Positions 1 through 12,136 of a DNA stretch of 64,000 nt are shown here, in pieces. The notes under the pieces were generated by a model. It did not search any database and was not told where the DNA came from. It saw only the letters and a program-made list of their open reading frames with translations. The stretch comes from Aplectana chamaeleonis (taxonomy: Eukaryota > Nematoda > Chromadorea > Rhabditida > Cosmocercidae): NCBI GenBank assembly GCA_029168955.1, contig JAPDOI010000294.1:710001-774000 (forward strand), read 5' to 3'. Every line of letters starts with the position of its first letter. Within the stretch, counting starts at the first letter, position 1. A program made the position numbers and the translations under genes.

Positions 1-2224
1 CCCAGAAGGTCCCGGATAAGTTCTCAGTAAGATTCAGGCAATTCCTACCAGAGAATGCGCAGTCATGGCTACTAAGAAACGAAGTTATTGCATGAAATCA
101 ACGTTCCGAATACAGTGTCTGTTACATGACTGTATTCGTGTAGCATACACCTCCGCCGCGACAACGAAGACCGCAACGCGTGTACATCAGGCATGAGCGG
201 AAACCTTTTCGAAACTTCGGGAATCGGAATTCGGAAATAGGAACGACCATTTAAGTTTCAGAAATCAGAACGCCAAAAACGATAGGAAAATCGGGTAATC
301 AGAAATATGTTCACCTGGATAGATTCTAACCACCCATGGCGGCTGTACGTACCTACCCTAGTTCTAATCTATTAAGCCTTCAAAACTGTTTTAATCTCTA
401 GCTGGGAGGAGATCTCCCAATAAGAAGACTTAATGGAGCCTAATCTTCTCTCTAATTTTTCACGAATTTCGGATACACGACAAAAACCGAGAATCCAGAC
501 TAATGCTGCTCAAAAGTCGCTTCAGTTAGGTATTTTCAGGTAGCACACTATAGATATCACGACTTCGAAACAATACTCACTGACTGTAGCCCCAAAATGA
601 TATCATTTCATGTACTGAATAGTGAGTGAGGTACCCTTATATAACAAGAAATATGTATACAGAACATTAGAATCACAACAAGTAGACCAAAGTACATATG
701 GGCAAAAATACTATAGTAGGTAATGGCCACTTGCTAAATATGGTCTAGTGGATGGGCGAGGCGCGCTCATTGGTGCGAAAAGTGCGGAGTTCGCGACACC
801 ACCGGCAAACAGAGTTTTGATGGCGCGTCTACCGTCGCAGCCCCGTCTATTTTTTACCCCACACATTCTGAGAAGAGATCATACGTTCACTCTGTCTCCA
901 CCTAAATATAAACACGGCAGGTCTCTACTAGATTCAATAAAAGCATGGAAAAATATAAATCTCCCCGAAAAAGAGCCCAGTTTGAGAGTGGTTCAACCTG
1001 AATCTGACGGAAAAGAGCCCAATCACAGTGGGTTCTCGGTTCATTTCAAGAAAATTTAGTTCCTGTCGATATGTGAAACCTCATTCCTTGCCCTTTTTTT
1101 AACATCAAAACAAACCTCCGGTTCAGGTTTAGCCCTTTAAGAACATCCTGAAGATCTGGCAGAAAACAATGCGCAGCCCCCTAAAAATGTAATCTTTTAA
1201 TAACTTCCAATTCCTTCCGCATTTTGGGGCATTTTTTCGGAAATTGGAAGGCCAAAAAATCATCGAAAATCGGTAAACCGGAAATCGGAATTCCGCTCAT
1301 CCCTGGTGTACATACGCGATTCATCTGCGATCACCTGCTCACAACAATTTATGAACGAACGCATGATTGCGCAACGCTTACAGCCTATGTGTTACTGTAC
1401 TGCGCTCCCGACCGATGGGAAACACGCTTCTAACAAGATTTTATGTAACAGACATAACATGAACGAACAACAACGACAAGTTTGTGAAGTTGGTCGAGAA
1501 GTTCCTTTGAACAGCGTAGACTTCTCCCACTGTGTGGTTAGATCGACTGGAGCCATGCGCAAGCTCATCATCGTCCTTCTAAAAAACGCTATCATTAGGG
1601 AACAATTCGTTTACCTGGATTTTCACAGGCTCGGTGCAAAATTCATGTTACAACAAAATTTCAACTCTTAGGGTCTCAAAAATGAATTTTGAGGGTTGTT
1701 GGGCCAGTACACAGAAATGAAGAAATGAACCCGCCTTTTACAGTTTGTGACATCGAGTTGTTCTAATCAACGTTACGAGTGGAACTACAAGAGACAGGTA
1801 ACCATTCCAATTTCGTGAAGTTAATGCGACTATTAGAAAGATGTATCAGCTCGAGAAGTACACCCACAACAAGATGTATCCTCTGGTTCCGAGCCAGATT
1901 TACTCGGTTCCCTCGCGCGCTTGTGCGGAGCGATGGTAGAGACAGCGAGAAAGTGTGGGGAGAAGGAGACACAGCGTACGCGAGCATTACGACCGGAAAT
2001 AAATCACACTCGGAAACAGAGGATACGTGTTCTTGACGTTTAGCCACTCTTAAATCTGACCACTTCCACGGAACAAATACATATGATGGGAGGGGAGTTC
2101 AAAAAAGTTTCGCACTAGCGTCAGAATTTCGCCTTCTACTGGAACCTTCATTACCTCTTTGGACAAACTTTTGAAGTGGATGCGAAAATTTTCTTTGAAC
2201 CTCATGTACTGTCGTTCTCTGAGA
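1..2224. other. Intergenic, no gene called
   Basis: It holds a hairpin at 107-138 (CGAATACAGT/ACTGTATTCG). Weakly similar inverted text lies near 176-300 and 1235-1330 (GTACATCAGGCATGAGCGGAA against its mirror), possibly an old palindromic element. Open frames here, such as 748-1059, show no family features. Confidence 0.4.
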
Positions 2225-2860
2225 AAATTTTCGGTCCGCACTTGCAGACTACAGCTGTTGCATCATGCGACATGTGATAATCGTGTTGGAAGAAGGGTCT
2301 TCTTCTTCTTCTTCTTTGCAGCCACGTCGAGGGTTTTGTCATAGGTGAAGAAACTGAGCGACCAGTAGTGGATTCGTCCATAGATCCATTGCGGTCAGCG
2401 TGGTAGGACTCACCGGACAGTTAAATAAATGTGCTGTATCATGGCCGATAGTACCGCAGTCCGGACAAACATCAGATTTGCTGCTGTGAATCTTGCTGAC
2501 GTAGGACATGAGCATTGACGAGTGACCGCAGCGCAACGATGCGAGTGTGCATCTAGCCCTTCTTCCGAGTTGAGTCTCGGATTTGCAGACTGGGGGCGGT
2601 ACTTCTCCTAGTATAGGATTCACCGCCGCCTTCTCAACATGACACCTTACGAATTTGGTGTGCTCCTCGCGCAAAAGACGGATTCGTTCTTTTTGTGAGT
2701 CGTGCCATCTTTGCAACTTAACCTTGCATGGAGCATCGGCAAATGGCATTCTTTTGGCTCTCTCTCTAACGGGGTTAGTCAAGTGGTCCCAGCACGATTT
2801 AACACGTGTCGCATGATGCAAGAGCAGTAGTCCGCAAATGCGAACCGAAATTGGACTATA
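2225..2860. repeat. Inverted repeat flanking the LINE fragment
   Basis: GGTCCGCACTTGCAGACTAC...TTGCATCATGCGACATGTG near 2234-2279 pairs with CACGTGTCGCATGATGCAAG...TCCGCAAATGCGAACC near 2802-2845. This is probably an older palindromic element into which the LINE tail inserted. Confidence 0.5.
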
Positions 2861-2863
2861 CAT
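2339..2863 (-). pseudogene. C-terminal fragment of a non-LTR retrotransposon polymerase
   Basis: A 174-codon open frame contains a tail typical of Jockey/I-type LINE second ORFs. It has a Leu/Arg-rich segment followed by a CCHC-like motif, CPDCGTIGHDTAHLFNCP, then LTAMDLWTNPLLVAQFLHL and stop. In the family this follows the reverse-transcriptase and thumb regions, which are absent, so it is a 5'-truncated dead copy. The first 15 or so residues probably come from the flanking repeat. That flank (2230-2295 against 2790-2850) is an inverted pair, so the fragment sits inside a palindromic element. The family level is secure; the clade is an inference. Confidence 0.75.
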
Positions 2864-3019
2864 TTATATACAGGGTGAAGCAGACTGTTTTTCCATGTAT
2901 CTACTGAGCAACGTCCTCCTGTGAGCAAAAATTTCGAAAAAAAAATAAACGAAGTTGTTCCGAATTCCAGGGTTTTTGACCCCTCTAGCAGAATCAGGTA
3001 GCGATCCGCAATCACTCTT

Positions 3020-3480
3020 AAAGGCACAGTCCAACCTCAGAGGTAATTTTTGATATTATAGTCCGGTCGCCGTGTATAGCAGCCCTGTCAAGCGCGAAAT
3101 CTCAATTCTCTCAAATAAGCAAGGAAAAAGACGACCCCGCCCCCATGAAAGAAAAAGTGGGTTACGTCCACCGACAAGCTTTCAATATCAATAGGTAGGA
3201 GAAGCGCGATTCGTTTTTTTTTCAAAATCTACGTTCTTCCGATTGTTTACGGTATGGCTTTGTTTTGCGGCCTGGTTCAGAACGATGGGTGCGAGTAACG
3301 AGAAAATACAGGCTCGGGACAACTCCACCGCTAACTCCTCGCCATTCAAATTCAAAATCTTTGAGTGGCCATAACTTCGTTTTGAGCGATTCTGGAGACA
3401 GTGTTGTGATCAGCATGAAATTTTCTCCAAGTTAGACAGGAAATCGAAAAATCGATTCTGAGTTTGGACTGTGCCTTCAA
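3020..3480. mobile_element. Miniature element, family A (AAAGGCACAGTCCAA ends)
   Basis: It begins AAAGGCACAGTCCAACCTC and ends TTTGGACTGTGCCTTC, in inverted orientation, with a body of about 460 bp. The body shares landmark stretches with the copies at 43.7, 50.1 and 62.3 kb, such as ACAACTC...CGC and GCCATAACT..GTT. It has no open frame of its own. Confidence 0.7.
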
Positions 3481-4191
3481 TCCATGGGCAGAAACTAGTC
3501 GACGTCGCCCTTTACCACCTGATTATCAAACAGTTCCATAAAAGTTACTCGCAGTTCAGCTTCCATTTCAAAACAGCATTGCTACAACCACTTAGACCAC
3601 CTATATTACTATAAGGTCCGAAATGTGTTGGGACGAAGTATACTTTTCATGCTTTGAAAGTGGAAGAAGTTATATGTGACCATGATCACAAATATGGCAC
3701 TATTCGGACACGAGTGGCCAACAGTTATGTTATTCCCAACCATCGAGTGAGGGGGGGGGGGGGTATTTGAAGTGCAGAACATAGAAACCATTCATGTTTC
3801 GAGTTTTTTTTGAAGATTACGATAGGCTACGGTACCTACACCATAGCTGGTCACGGATTGAAGCGGACCGTTGTCCTGACGCCGCCTTATCGGAGCGACA
3901 TTCCGGTCCACAATTCAAAACAACCGTTGCTCGCAAGCAGTTAGAAGACAATCTTGCCGGGATCTCGTGGTCCCAGCACGATTTCGCGTAATAAATGTCT
4001 TACAAGAGCGATTATCCGCAGTTGCGGACTGGATTTTCACTCCGATAGCAACAGTACGCCCCATTTAGTTACCAAAATTTAGAAAAAATCGGAAATTCGC
4101 AAGCCCACCCCAATATATGATTTTTCTCATGAGTTTCTTGGCAATGATTTTTCTTGTGAGTTTTCCTGTATTCAGCACTGCACTTCTTAAA

Positions 4192-4745
4192 AGGCCTGCA
4201 GAGTTGCAGTGGCCGGCGAGTGGTCGCCGAGCGTTAGCCTTGACGCGGCGACAGAAGTGCTTTTGAACATTATCGTCGTGGAGTCGGTTGCCGTTCAGTG
4301 GCAGTGAAGGGGCCCGCCGAGTTCAAGTCGAAGGGTGTTGCTTTCAGAGATGAACAGTGCTGAGTGATGCAATGTCGATTACATTCGGCGACGGGAGCGA
4401 CCAATGCAGAGTGAAGGGCGACGAGAGAGCACCGCAGTGTTTTGACGCCGCGATGGCCATGCGTCACTGCCAGCGAGCGGCAACCGACATCCCGAGGATA
4501 ATGTTTGGAACATTTTTGTCGCCGCGTCAAGTTTAACGCTCGGCGACCACTCGCCGGTTGCTGCAACTCTGCAGACCTCTTGACGCAGGGCCGTCGCGAC
4601 ATCAAACCACTCTGCGGCGCCCCTCGTCGCCCTTCACACTGCGTCGTTCGCCCCCGTTGTACATTGTGATCGAAATTGCATTCTCCAGCGGCATTCGTCG
4701 CTGAGAGCAACGCCACAACTTCAACGGTTCAGGCCCCTTTCCGCT
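4192..4745. repeat. Two interleaved inverted repeats (A-B-A'-B')
   Basis: Arm A (4192-4305, with GCAGAGTTGCAGTGGCCGG and GGCGAGTGGTCGCCGAGCG) is mirrored by A' (4462-4580). Arm B (4300-4450, with GAAGGGCGACGAGAG) is mirrored by B' (4595-4745). B lies in the loop of A/A', while B' lies outside it, so the two pairings interlock. No coding evidence. Confidence 0.6.
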
Positions 4746-5578
4746 ACCAACGACCCTCTTAAGGTTTTCATTTTTGACCCGAAATTCCCTACTTCTCGCC
4801 TCCATGAAGTTTCCACTTTCTGAAAAATGGTATGGCCCTCCTTCTCCCGCGAGACAGCATCCATTTCACCTTAGTACGTCAAATTTTTAGATTAGGTCGA
4901 AGCGCTGCACGGAGGGGTTCTTTGAGGAGGGGGGGGGGTGCCGATAACGAATCCGACGTCTTTTTTGAAATAAAAATGGTTGTCGTAAGTTGCGGAAGGT
5001 TCGGAGCGTAATATCTGGCCTTCGCACAGTCAGTTAGGAATAAACACTCCGGGGTGTGAGGATACAGCAAAATAAGGAATTTCAGAATCTCGTGGCTCAT
5101 TCGAAACATTAAACGCTGAGGTCCCATTGTAGCCCACAACTCAAGGAAAAATATAGTATTTGAACATCCCACCCCAATCGAAGAAGACCATGGTGCGGTT
5201 GCGTATTTTCACGAATTATAATGCAGCCGGGGCTAACTCGGTTCCAAGTTTTAACGTCAATCGATCAGATGAACGGATGACATTTTTTTCTGAGTCATTG
5301 TTTCCATTATTCCTTTATGTTTGTTGATATTATTTCTTGGGTCTCTAGTGAAGTGGTCTCACTTTAGGTGTATTGGGTTGCATGTGCGAGAAGGGAAAAT
5401 CACCGTTTTAGAGGCTCTGGTGCTTCTTTTCTACAAATTTCGGATGGGGAATTTAATATTTGCGCAGCTGCGGACACTACGCCAAATTCGACGGCGATTT
5501 TTCTGTTTTTTTTTCAATTTGGGGAGAATTCGCCGGCAACGTTATAAAATGGGAAATTCCTCACTACCCCACTCCCCC

Positions 5579-5870
<292 letters not shown>

Positions 5871-6203
5871 AGCACAACACCCAGTCTTCACTATAGATAC
5901 ACCCAGAAATAACACGGAAAAACGAAAGAAACAGAGCAAACAATAGCTAAGAACGAAAATTATCAGCTGTCCGCCTTATCGATTATTGGCAAGCTTGGAA
6001 CCGGACCAGACATGGCTAGAGTATACTTTTTGATAACAGGTAACCGTGTACTCGATTTTTTTTTGGTTGGGGTAACCTTGAACATATTGTCAACAAATGG
6101 CTTAAGAATTAAAGGAAATCAACGATAACAACCCCAATGAGCTCCCAGAGAGAAAAAAAATCTAAAGAATCGATCAAGGGAAATGAGCTGACATACGTAC
6201 CTC

Positions 6204-6300
6204 CATGAAGTTCAAACAGCCGTCAACTGGCAGGGAAGCGGATATCAAGCTGCTGTCCTTGATCAGCCGGATATATACGGACGCACTGACAACGGTGGAG
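6204..6300 (-). other. Possible orphan exon with an LSm-like motif
   Basis: On the - strand an open stretch reads VYIRLIKDSSLISASLPVDG then CLNFMEV. It ends at a good splice donor (GAG|GTACGT, donor at 6203-6198). Possible acceptors lie at CTTTTCAG near 6329 or CAG near 6296, but the frame from the first contains a TAG. The residue pattern resembles the Sm1 motif of LSm proteins (hydrophobic strand, VD, hydrophobic-N). No neighbouring exons were found, so this may be a relic or chance. Confidence 0.18.
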
Positions 6301-6865
6301 CTGGGCCGCTAAGCCTGACAACTCTGAAAAGATGAGCATTTTATTTTTGAGAAAGCATACAAAAATAGTTATCAATCATGTTAAGAATGTATGCCACTGT
6401 ATCAAGCGGGGTTGCGAAATTTCTCAACGGGGGTGGGAGGGGTCGCAAAAATTTTGGACCAAAAATGAAAATTTCTGGAAGTGATTGGAAATTGAAAATA
6501 ACGGTTGTTGAACAGCGGAAGGTACCTTTTCAGTACCTATGCTTTGTCTTGTTGTTTTTCATGTTTTTCTTTTGTTTTTTGTTGAAGTTTTCTTTCTGAA
6601 AATCCAAAATTTTTGAAATTTTGGATTTCTAGAAAAAAAGTTAAGATGGTCGGTAGGGGGGAGAAGGTCGCTCAGATTTCAAAAAATTACACAAAGCCCC
6701 GCTTTACCGTGATGTATGCGCGATTGAGACAACAGTCACCCCTCAGAGATCCGAACATATTCGGCAGCAAAACTGACCGTAGACCTTCGACACCGGCATA
6801 CAAGAAAACCCGTTCGGTTCCGTCTGCAACAGGCTGTCTCCCACCCCTTGTTTCTCGATTTAGAT

Positions 6866-7208
6866 TAGGCATAACAGTTCCTACTTACACGTAGGCTAGT
6901 AGCCGAACAGATTAGCAACAGTAGCCCATGTTTGTTAGGCCACAACCCGTTAAGAAACTGAACACGTTAGGCGCCATTTATAACAATCTACGCCAGCACG
7001 GCACGCGCGTCACGCGCGGGTGAGGCATCGAAGTACGAATACCTTCTACGCGTGTCACGCCCTTGCGGAAACTAAGAATACTCCAGCGGCGACGCCATGG
7101 CGGAGCGGACTAGAGTGGGTCCTATCTTTGCCAAGCAAGCAAAACTTGTACACGCGTCCACTACAATGATAGCAGGAAATAGTAGTGGAATTAGTTATCA
7201 CGGATCGG
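6866..7208. repeat. Direct repeat D1 of a CpG-rich composite
   Basis: This 343-bp stretch starting TAGGCATAACAGTTCC is repeated nearly identically at 7655-7998, an offset of about 790 bp. It includes GCACGGCACGCGCGTCACG and a GACGCCATGGCGGAGCGG segment. No reading frame is conserved as protein. Confidence 0.85.
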
Positions 7209-7650
7209 CATCTTTCGGATATGGCATCTTTCATAGTCCTCACCGCAAGCGCGGCACGCGCTTGACGCGCGGGAACGGCGGCAGACTATGAAAGTTCTCA
7301 CCGCGCGGCAAGAACTTTCATAGTCTATCAGCACCGCCATAGCGGCGCCGCCCAAATCGCCGTGGCGGTTTTACCGTTTCAATCAATAATTGCTTCTCGA
7401 TTTGAGTTCACTCCAACATAAATAATTCTGAGACTATCCTGCGCAACCGCATACTCAAATACAAGCCAGGAATTTCTTTACAAGTCCCAGTTGAGGCCCG
7501 ACTTTCACCCGCACCGCCATGGCGGTGCCGCTGGAGGTTTCATAGTGGCTTCCTGCTCGTCCCGCGCGGTGAAAAGTTCCATAGTCCACCGCTCGTCCCG
7601 CGCGTCACGCGCGTGCCGCGCTTGCGGTGAGAACTATGAAAGATGCCTTA
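7209..7650. repeat. Inverted pair between the direct repeats
   Basis: The left arm, about 7209-7345 (GGCATCTTTCATAGT...CACCGCAAGCGCGGC...CACCGCCATAGCGGC), is mirrored by about 7513-7650 (with a perfect palindrome CACCGCCATGGCGGTG near 7514). The arms are dense in CGCG and GCGGTG words. Confidence 0.7.
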
Positions 7651-7654
7651 AGAA

Positions 7655-8165
7655 TAGGCATAACAGTTCCTACTTACACGTAGGCTAGTAGCTGAACAGA
7701 TTAGCAACAGCAGCCCCATGTTTGTTAGACCACAACCCGTTAAGAAACTGAACACGTTAGGCGCCATTTATAGCAATCTACGCCAGCACGGCACGCGCGT
7801 CACGCGCGGGTGAGGCATTGAAGTGCGAATACCTTCTACGCGTGTCACGCCCTTGCGGAAACTAAGAATACTCCAGCGACGACGCCATGGCGGAGCGGGC
7901 TGAAGTGGGTCTTAACTTTGCCAAGCAAGCAAAACTTGTACACGCGTTCATTACCGTGATAGCAGAAAATAGTAGTGGAATTAGTTATCACGGATCGGAA
8001 AGAAGTTCAAGATGGATCAATAATGAAAATAATGAGAGTTGTTACGGCCGTCGCCGCCATGGCGAAGCGGGCGTCACGCGCGTGCCGCGTGGGCGAGGCG
8101 TGAGGTCATTTATACTCAACGCCACGCCCGCGCGTGCCGCGCTGGCGTTAACTGCTATGAATAGC
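7655..8165. repeat. Direct repeat D2 and CpG-rich tail
   Basis: 7655-7998 is the second copy of D1. The following 8040-8165 again carries the GCCGCCATGGCGAAGCG and GTCACGCGCGTGCCGCG words found between the direct repeats. Confidence 0.8.
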
Positions 8166-8700
8166 GCCTAACCTGTACAGTTTGAGGAGTTAATACATAC
8201 GAAACTTTTTGAGAACTCGGTGCGCGATAGCCAAAATTAAAGAAAAATGTTTTTGTCAGATTCCACGCAATGCATGAGTATGACCCTCTCAAAAATAATT
8301 TAAAACCATTCAGAATGGGTAAAAACCTAACCGTACCTAGCCTCAATAGTTTCAATGTTTTTTTTGTTACAATTCGCGCAATCTGTAAGCCGGGCCAAAA
8401 CTCGTACGACCTTATCTCAAGAACCATCCAAAATATTCAAATTGGGTAAAAGCGGTCTAAGTTCAGCCAAAATAATGTCTGAATGTTGTTTCCCACTATT
8501 CTCGTTCAGGAACGCTTTGCAAGAACGCTAAATTAGAATGGAATTGTTGTTAGAAGCAATGCAACTGCTAAACCGAGCCTAGCAGGATCCCTTTTCGACC
8601 GTTATCCTAAACATGCAAGAAGATTGAATTTGGGAAGTCTCCAGCCAGTGTTCTTTTTGATTTTCTAAATAAAAGTGAAATAAACAATTTGAATGCAACC

Positions 8701-8902
8701 AAATTTGGTGCTATGTGGGAAGGGGGGGGGCACTAAGGCGCGATGGGCTTGGCCACGCCCATTTTACTGTGCCGCACTAAATTTGAGCACCTACCCGGGG
8801 TTTCCCTCCCCTGCCAAAATCAGAGTCATTGCGGCACGGAAAAATGGGCGTGGCCAAGTGCGATATAACAGTGCCCCCCCTCCCACATAGCACCCCAAAT
8901 TT
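8701..8902. mobile_element. Palindromic miniature element, about 200 bp
   Basis: AAATTTGGTGCTATGTGGGA at the left is mirrored by TCCCACATAGCACCCCAAAT at the right. An inner pair GGCTTGGCCACGCCCATTTT / AAAATGGGCGTGGCC is also present. It is non-coding. Confidence 0.75.
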
Positions 8903-9217
8903 TAGCAGCAAACAAAACACTTAGCCGCAACCACCTAAATCCGACCCTCAGTTATTTAAAATACATAAACACTGCGATCCCCGGGGAGGTCCCCTACACT
9001 AACGTTCTACTGCTGCCTGAAAAATGGAATAAGGAGCGGGTGACATCTCCACAAAAAGAAACAGCGCCGGCAATACTTAGAAATAGTGTCAGATTGACAA
9101 AAGAAAACTAACCTTTCTTTCCGAACGAAGACAGGACGGAATAACACAAAATGTAGCCTATAATAATGTGAGCTTGGAGTGCTCAATGAATGGTTTAATT
9201 GCTAAGTGATTCAACTA

Positions 9218-9753
9218 TTAGGTTGTCCGATGAGCTCTTGCCGTTTTTTTAAATTAAAAAATTAGCGATTGAAATGAAATTTTTTGGTACAATGTTTTGT
9301 GTTATTCGAAAGAGAATTTTTCGCTCTACAAGAAAATCTGTTTGGTTTTTTTTTTCGCTTAGTTTTTGTTAATTTTTAGAGCATTTAAATGGAGTGTCAA
9401 GTCGACAAAAACGAGCATTTTAGACACCATCTACTTTGTGCGTTTAACCGAGGTGCCAAAGCCACGGAAGCTGCTAGAGAGATTTGTGCCGTATACGGAG
9501 AGGGTGCCATAGCTGAAAGAACTGCTCGATATTGGTTTGCGAAGTTCAAAAGTGGCAATTTCGAGTCATAACAGTCATAACATAACAGGAGCAAGTCATA
9601 ACATAACATAACATAACAAGTCATAAGTCACACAGGAGCAAGTCATAACAAACAACGGAGAATACATTAATAATCAAATTGTTGTTATTTTATGTTTAAA
9701 AATAAAGTTATAAAAAATTTAAAAAAACGGCAAGATCTTATCGGACAACCTGT
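9218..9753 (+). mobile_element. Internally deleted mariner element with TA duplication
   Basis: Terminal inverted repeats TTAGGTTGTCCGATGAGCTC (left) and the mirrored TCGGACAACCTGT (right), extending through CTTGCCGTTTTTTT, are flanked by TA at 9216-9217 and 9754-9755. The element is 536 bp, against roughly 1.3 kb for a full mariner. It retains the 5' end of the transposase gene and a short 3' part. The centre is replaced by CATAACATAAC-type simple repeats (9567-9652). Confidence 0.85.
9389..9571 (+). pseudogene. Mariner transposase N-terminus, truncated
   Basis: The 60 codons begin MECQVDKNEHFRHHLLCAFN and continue through AAREICAVYGEGAIAERTAR to YWFAKFKSGNF, the paired-like helix-turn-helix that binds the inverted repeats. 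The frame then runs into simple repeats and stops, so the whole catalytic DDD domain is absent. The start lies at the position usual for mariners after a short AT-rich leader. It resembles the hookworm mariner type known as Bandit, but that assignment is from memory. The truncated product might still bind its ends; this is an inference. Confidence 0.85.
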
Positions 9754-9770
9754 TACAATATCCGCGCTAT

Positions 9771-10499
9771 GGGGAGCATCTGTCAAACTTGCCAATAAAA
9801 TTTCGGATGCATGTCACTTTCTCAAATAAAACTTTTTTTGGATTCTGATAATGCTATCATGTTTGCGAATCAAGTTGCTACCTAATTATGTGACTTGTGG
9901 GCCGAAGTTCCCTGAAATCGCTTCGTTTCTCAAAAAAAATGTATTCGCGATCGTTTATCGAAAACGTCGCAAAAGTGCGGCGAAACTTTGAGCAGTATCC
10001 GTACAAGTAATGGAAGAGCAATCTGTATGCTCTCCGCATGAAATAGTTGCAGTTAAGAGAATCTCAAGGTTTGTTAGGGTTGAACTTTCGAAAATCTTCA
10101 TTTGAGAGTCCGAGATTATCGCACCAAAACTCCGACATTTCAGGAAGTTCTCAAACGTGTTTAATGAAGGATTTCGAGAATTCAATCTACAGAAACCTTG
10201 AAACTCTCTCACCTTCACCTGATTTATGAAGAAAGTGTACAAATTCCTCATCAATTACTTGTACAAATACTGCTCAACGTTTCGCCGCACTTCGTCGCGC
10301 GCGACGTTTTTTATGAACGATTGCAAAAACTATTTCATTCGAAAACAAAGCGATTTCAGGAAACTTCGGCCCACAGTACTTATGTAGCAATTCGATCTAT
10401 GAACAGGATAGTGTCAGCAGAATCCAAAAAGGTTTCTATTTAGGAAAGTTAGTATATGCATCGAAGGTTTTTTTTTGTCAAGTTGGTCACATGCTCCCC
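9771..10499. mobile_element. Palindromic foldback element, about 730 bp
   Basis: It begins GGGGAGCATCTGTCAAACTT and ends AAGTTGGTCACATGCTCCCC, inverted. Pairing continues to the middle, for example GGGCCGAAGTTCCCTGAAAT with its mirror at 10345-10372 and GTGCGGCGAAAC with GTTTCGCCGCAC. It lies 16 bp after the mariner. No transposase is visible. Confidence 0.75.
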
Positions 10500-11238
10500 G
10501 TTTTTAAAAAAACTTACCGCGGGTACTGTACCTAATTGTCCACTTTCGCTCTTCTGACTATAGTAGAGATTCTTTTTATTCAAGGAATGGCACACTCTCT
10601 TACAAGTCGTTACCTACCTAAAGGGATGCTCGATGTTCTCTCAGTCCGGTCTCTTCACAGAAGCCATAGTCAAAATAGGCTCTGACGTCATTGCTAAGGT
10701 AGCAGATTGTTCTCAGCTCACTTCGATTTTGATATTTATATTCAAATGGTTTGTTAATATCTAGGGTCGAGGACTTTATTTCACTGAGACGATGGCCATA
10801 AAGGAACTCCTAGAAAACACTGACGCCAGAAAGGCTTTGGTTCCCTGAGTCAATGTGAAATCCAAGAAATTATCCTTATGTAAGTTTTTGTTGCACTTTG
10901 TGGCACTAGCTCTCCCGTAAGAAGTACAGATGCGTAAGGAATTACACATTGATTTGGAGTGTAAGTCTCCGCTTTTTTCAAAATAATCTTCCCTCACTGT
11001 TTTCTACTTTGTTGGGCAAAGTGTCATATACATAGCATTCGAAAGCACATTTATTCCTATTTCAAAATTTTTTCCCCTCTCTCGTAGCTCAATCACTTTC
11101 AAATCTTGCTCTTGAACAAAGTTTGTAGCCCAATTCAGAACATTTTGAAATGTTTTATATCGAATCAACATCTATGTAGCTATGGGTAATTGTTCACTTG
11201 ACCCCTCTTGAGACAACATGATGGCATCAAAACATATT

Positions 11239-11730
11239 TAAAGGCAGCAGACACGCTCAAAAATGATATCAGATTCATGGATTAAACCGAAGGTCTGAAG
11301 CCGTTAGTATTCAGAAATAACGAAAAAGACGAAAACAAATCGGCGGAAATCAAGATATAACGGTACGCTCTATATTGGTCCAGAAAAGGACGAGTTGTAC
11401 GGCACTGGCTGAAATAGCGGAGCTAGCAAAAAAATTGTTTGGATAACGACGCTAATGTACTCGTACGGCCCTTTCTGGAACGCTTACGCCGTTAGAAGCC
11501 TAAAAAGTAACCTAAAGTGGCCGCAATCGAGCATTGAGTACCTGTATGGAGGGGCGGAGCCCGTATCGATGGGCGGAGCAAGGATGATTTCGTGACTGAC
11601 TACGGCTCAAATACGGTCATTTGGACTAGTTTTTAATGCTTGCAACTTTGTGAGGGCTCTTCTAGGGCCTGCAAGACCCCACTAATGTAGTTATCTCAAC
11701 AACTTTTTCGAGCGTGTCTGCTGCCTTTAT
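11239..11730. mobile_element. Miniature element, family C (AAGGCAGCAGACACGCTC ends)
   Basis: Left end TTTAAAGGCAGCAGACACGC, right end GCGTGTCTGCTGCCTTTA, about 490 bp in all. The body is shared with 41447-41918, including TCAAAAATGATATC near the left and TAGTTATCTCAACAACTTTT near the right. Confidence 0.75.
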
Positions 11731-12136
11731 ACAGTTAATACTTTTGCGGTTTCCCTCGTTTGCAAAGGATTTGAGGCACCAAAGTCCACAAATAGGTACC
11801 ACGGAGTTCTCCCCAATCAGAGACATTTATTCTGCGAATTATTGACCATTTGTTGAAAAATCGAAAAAATCAACCAAAAGTAAATTTTTTAAAACAATGG
11901 TCGATAATTCGTAGTATAGTTATAGTTGGATAGTAAATACCTTGAAATACCCAACTATCAACTTTGATGCCCTGTAGTCTCCGCATAGGAGGGAAATCGC
12001 AGAAGTTGCACTTCTTGAATAAATGCAGAATTCACCTATTTGAAAATTTTCCGCAGATCTGTTTTGGTGTTGACTGTGTGACCTCTCCGTTTTCTTCAGG
12101 TGAAACAAAAGTTCTGCTCTGTTAAATGGCTAGAGA

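Noticed and set aside
748..1059. 103-codon open frame
   Set aside because: No family motif, no splice or trans-splice context, and no clear coding bias.
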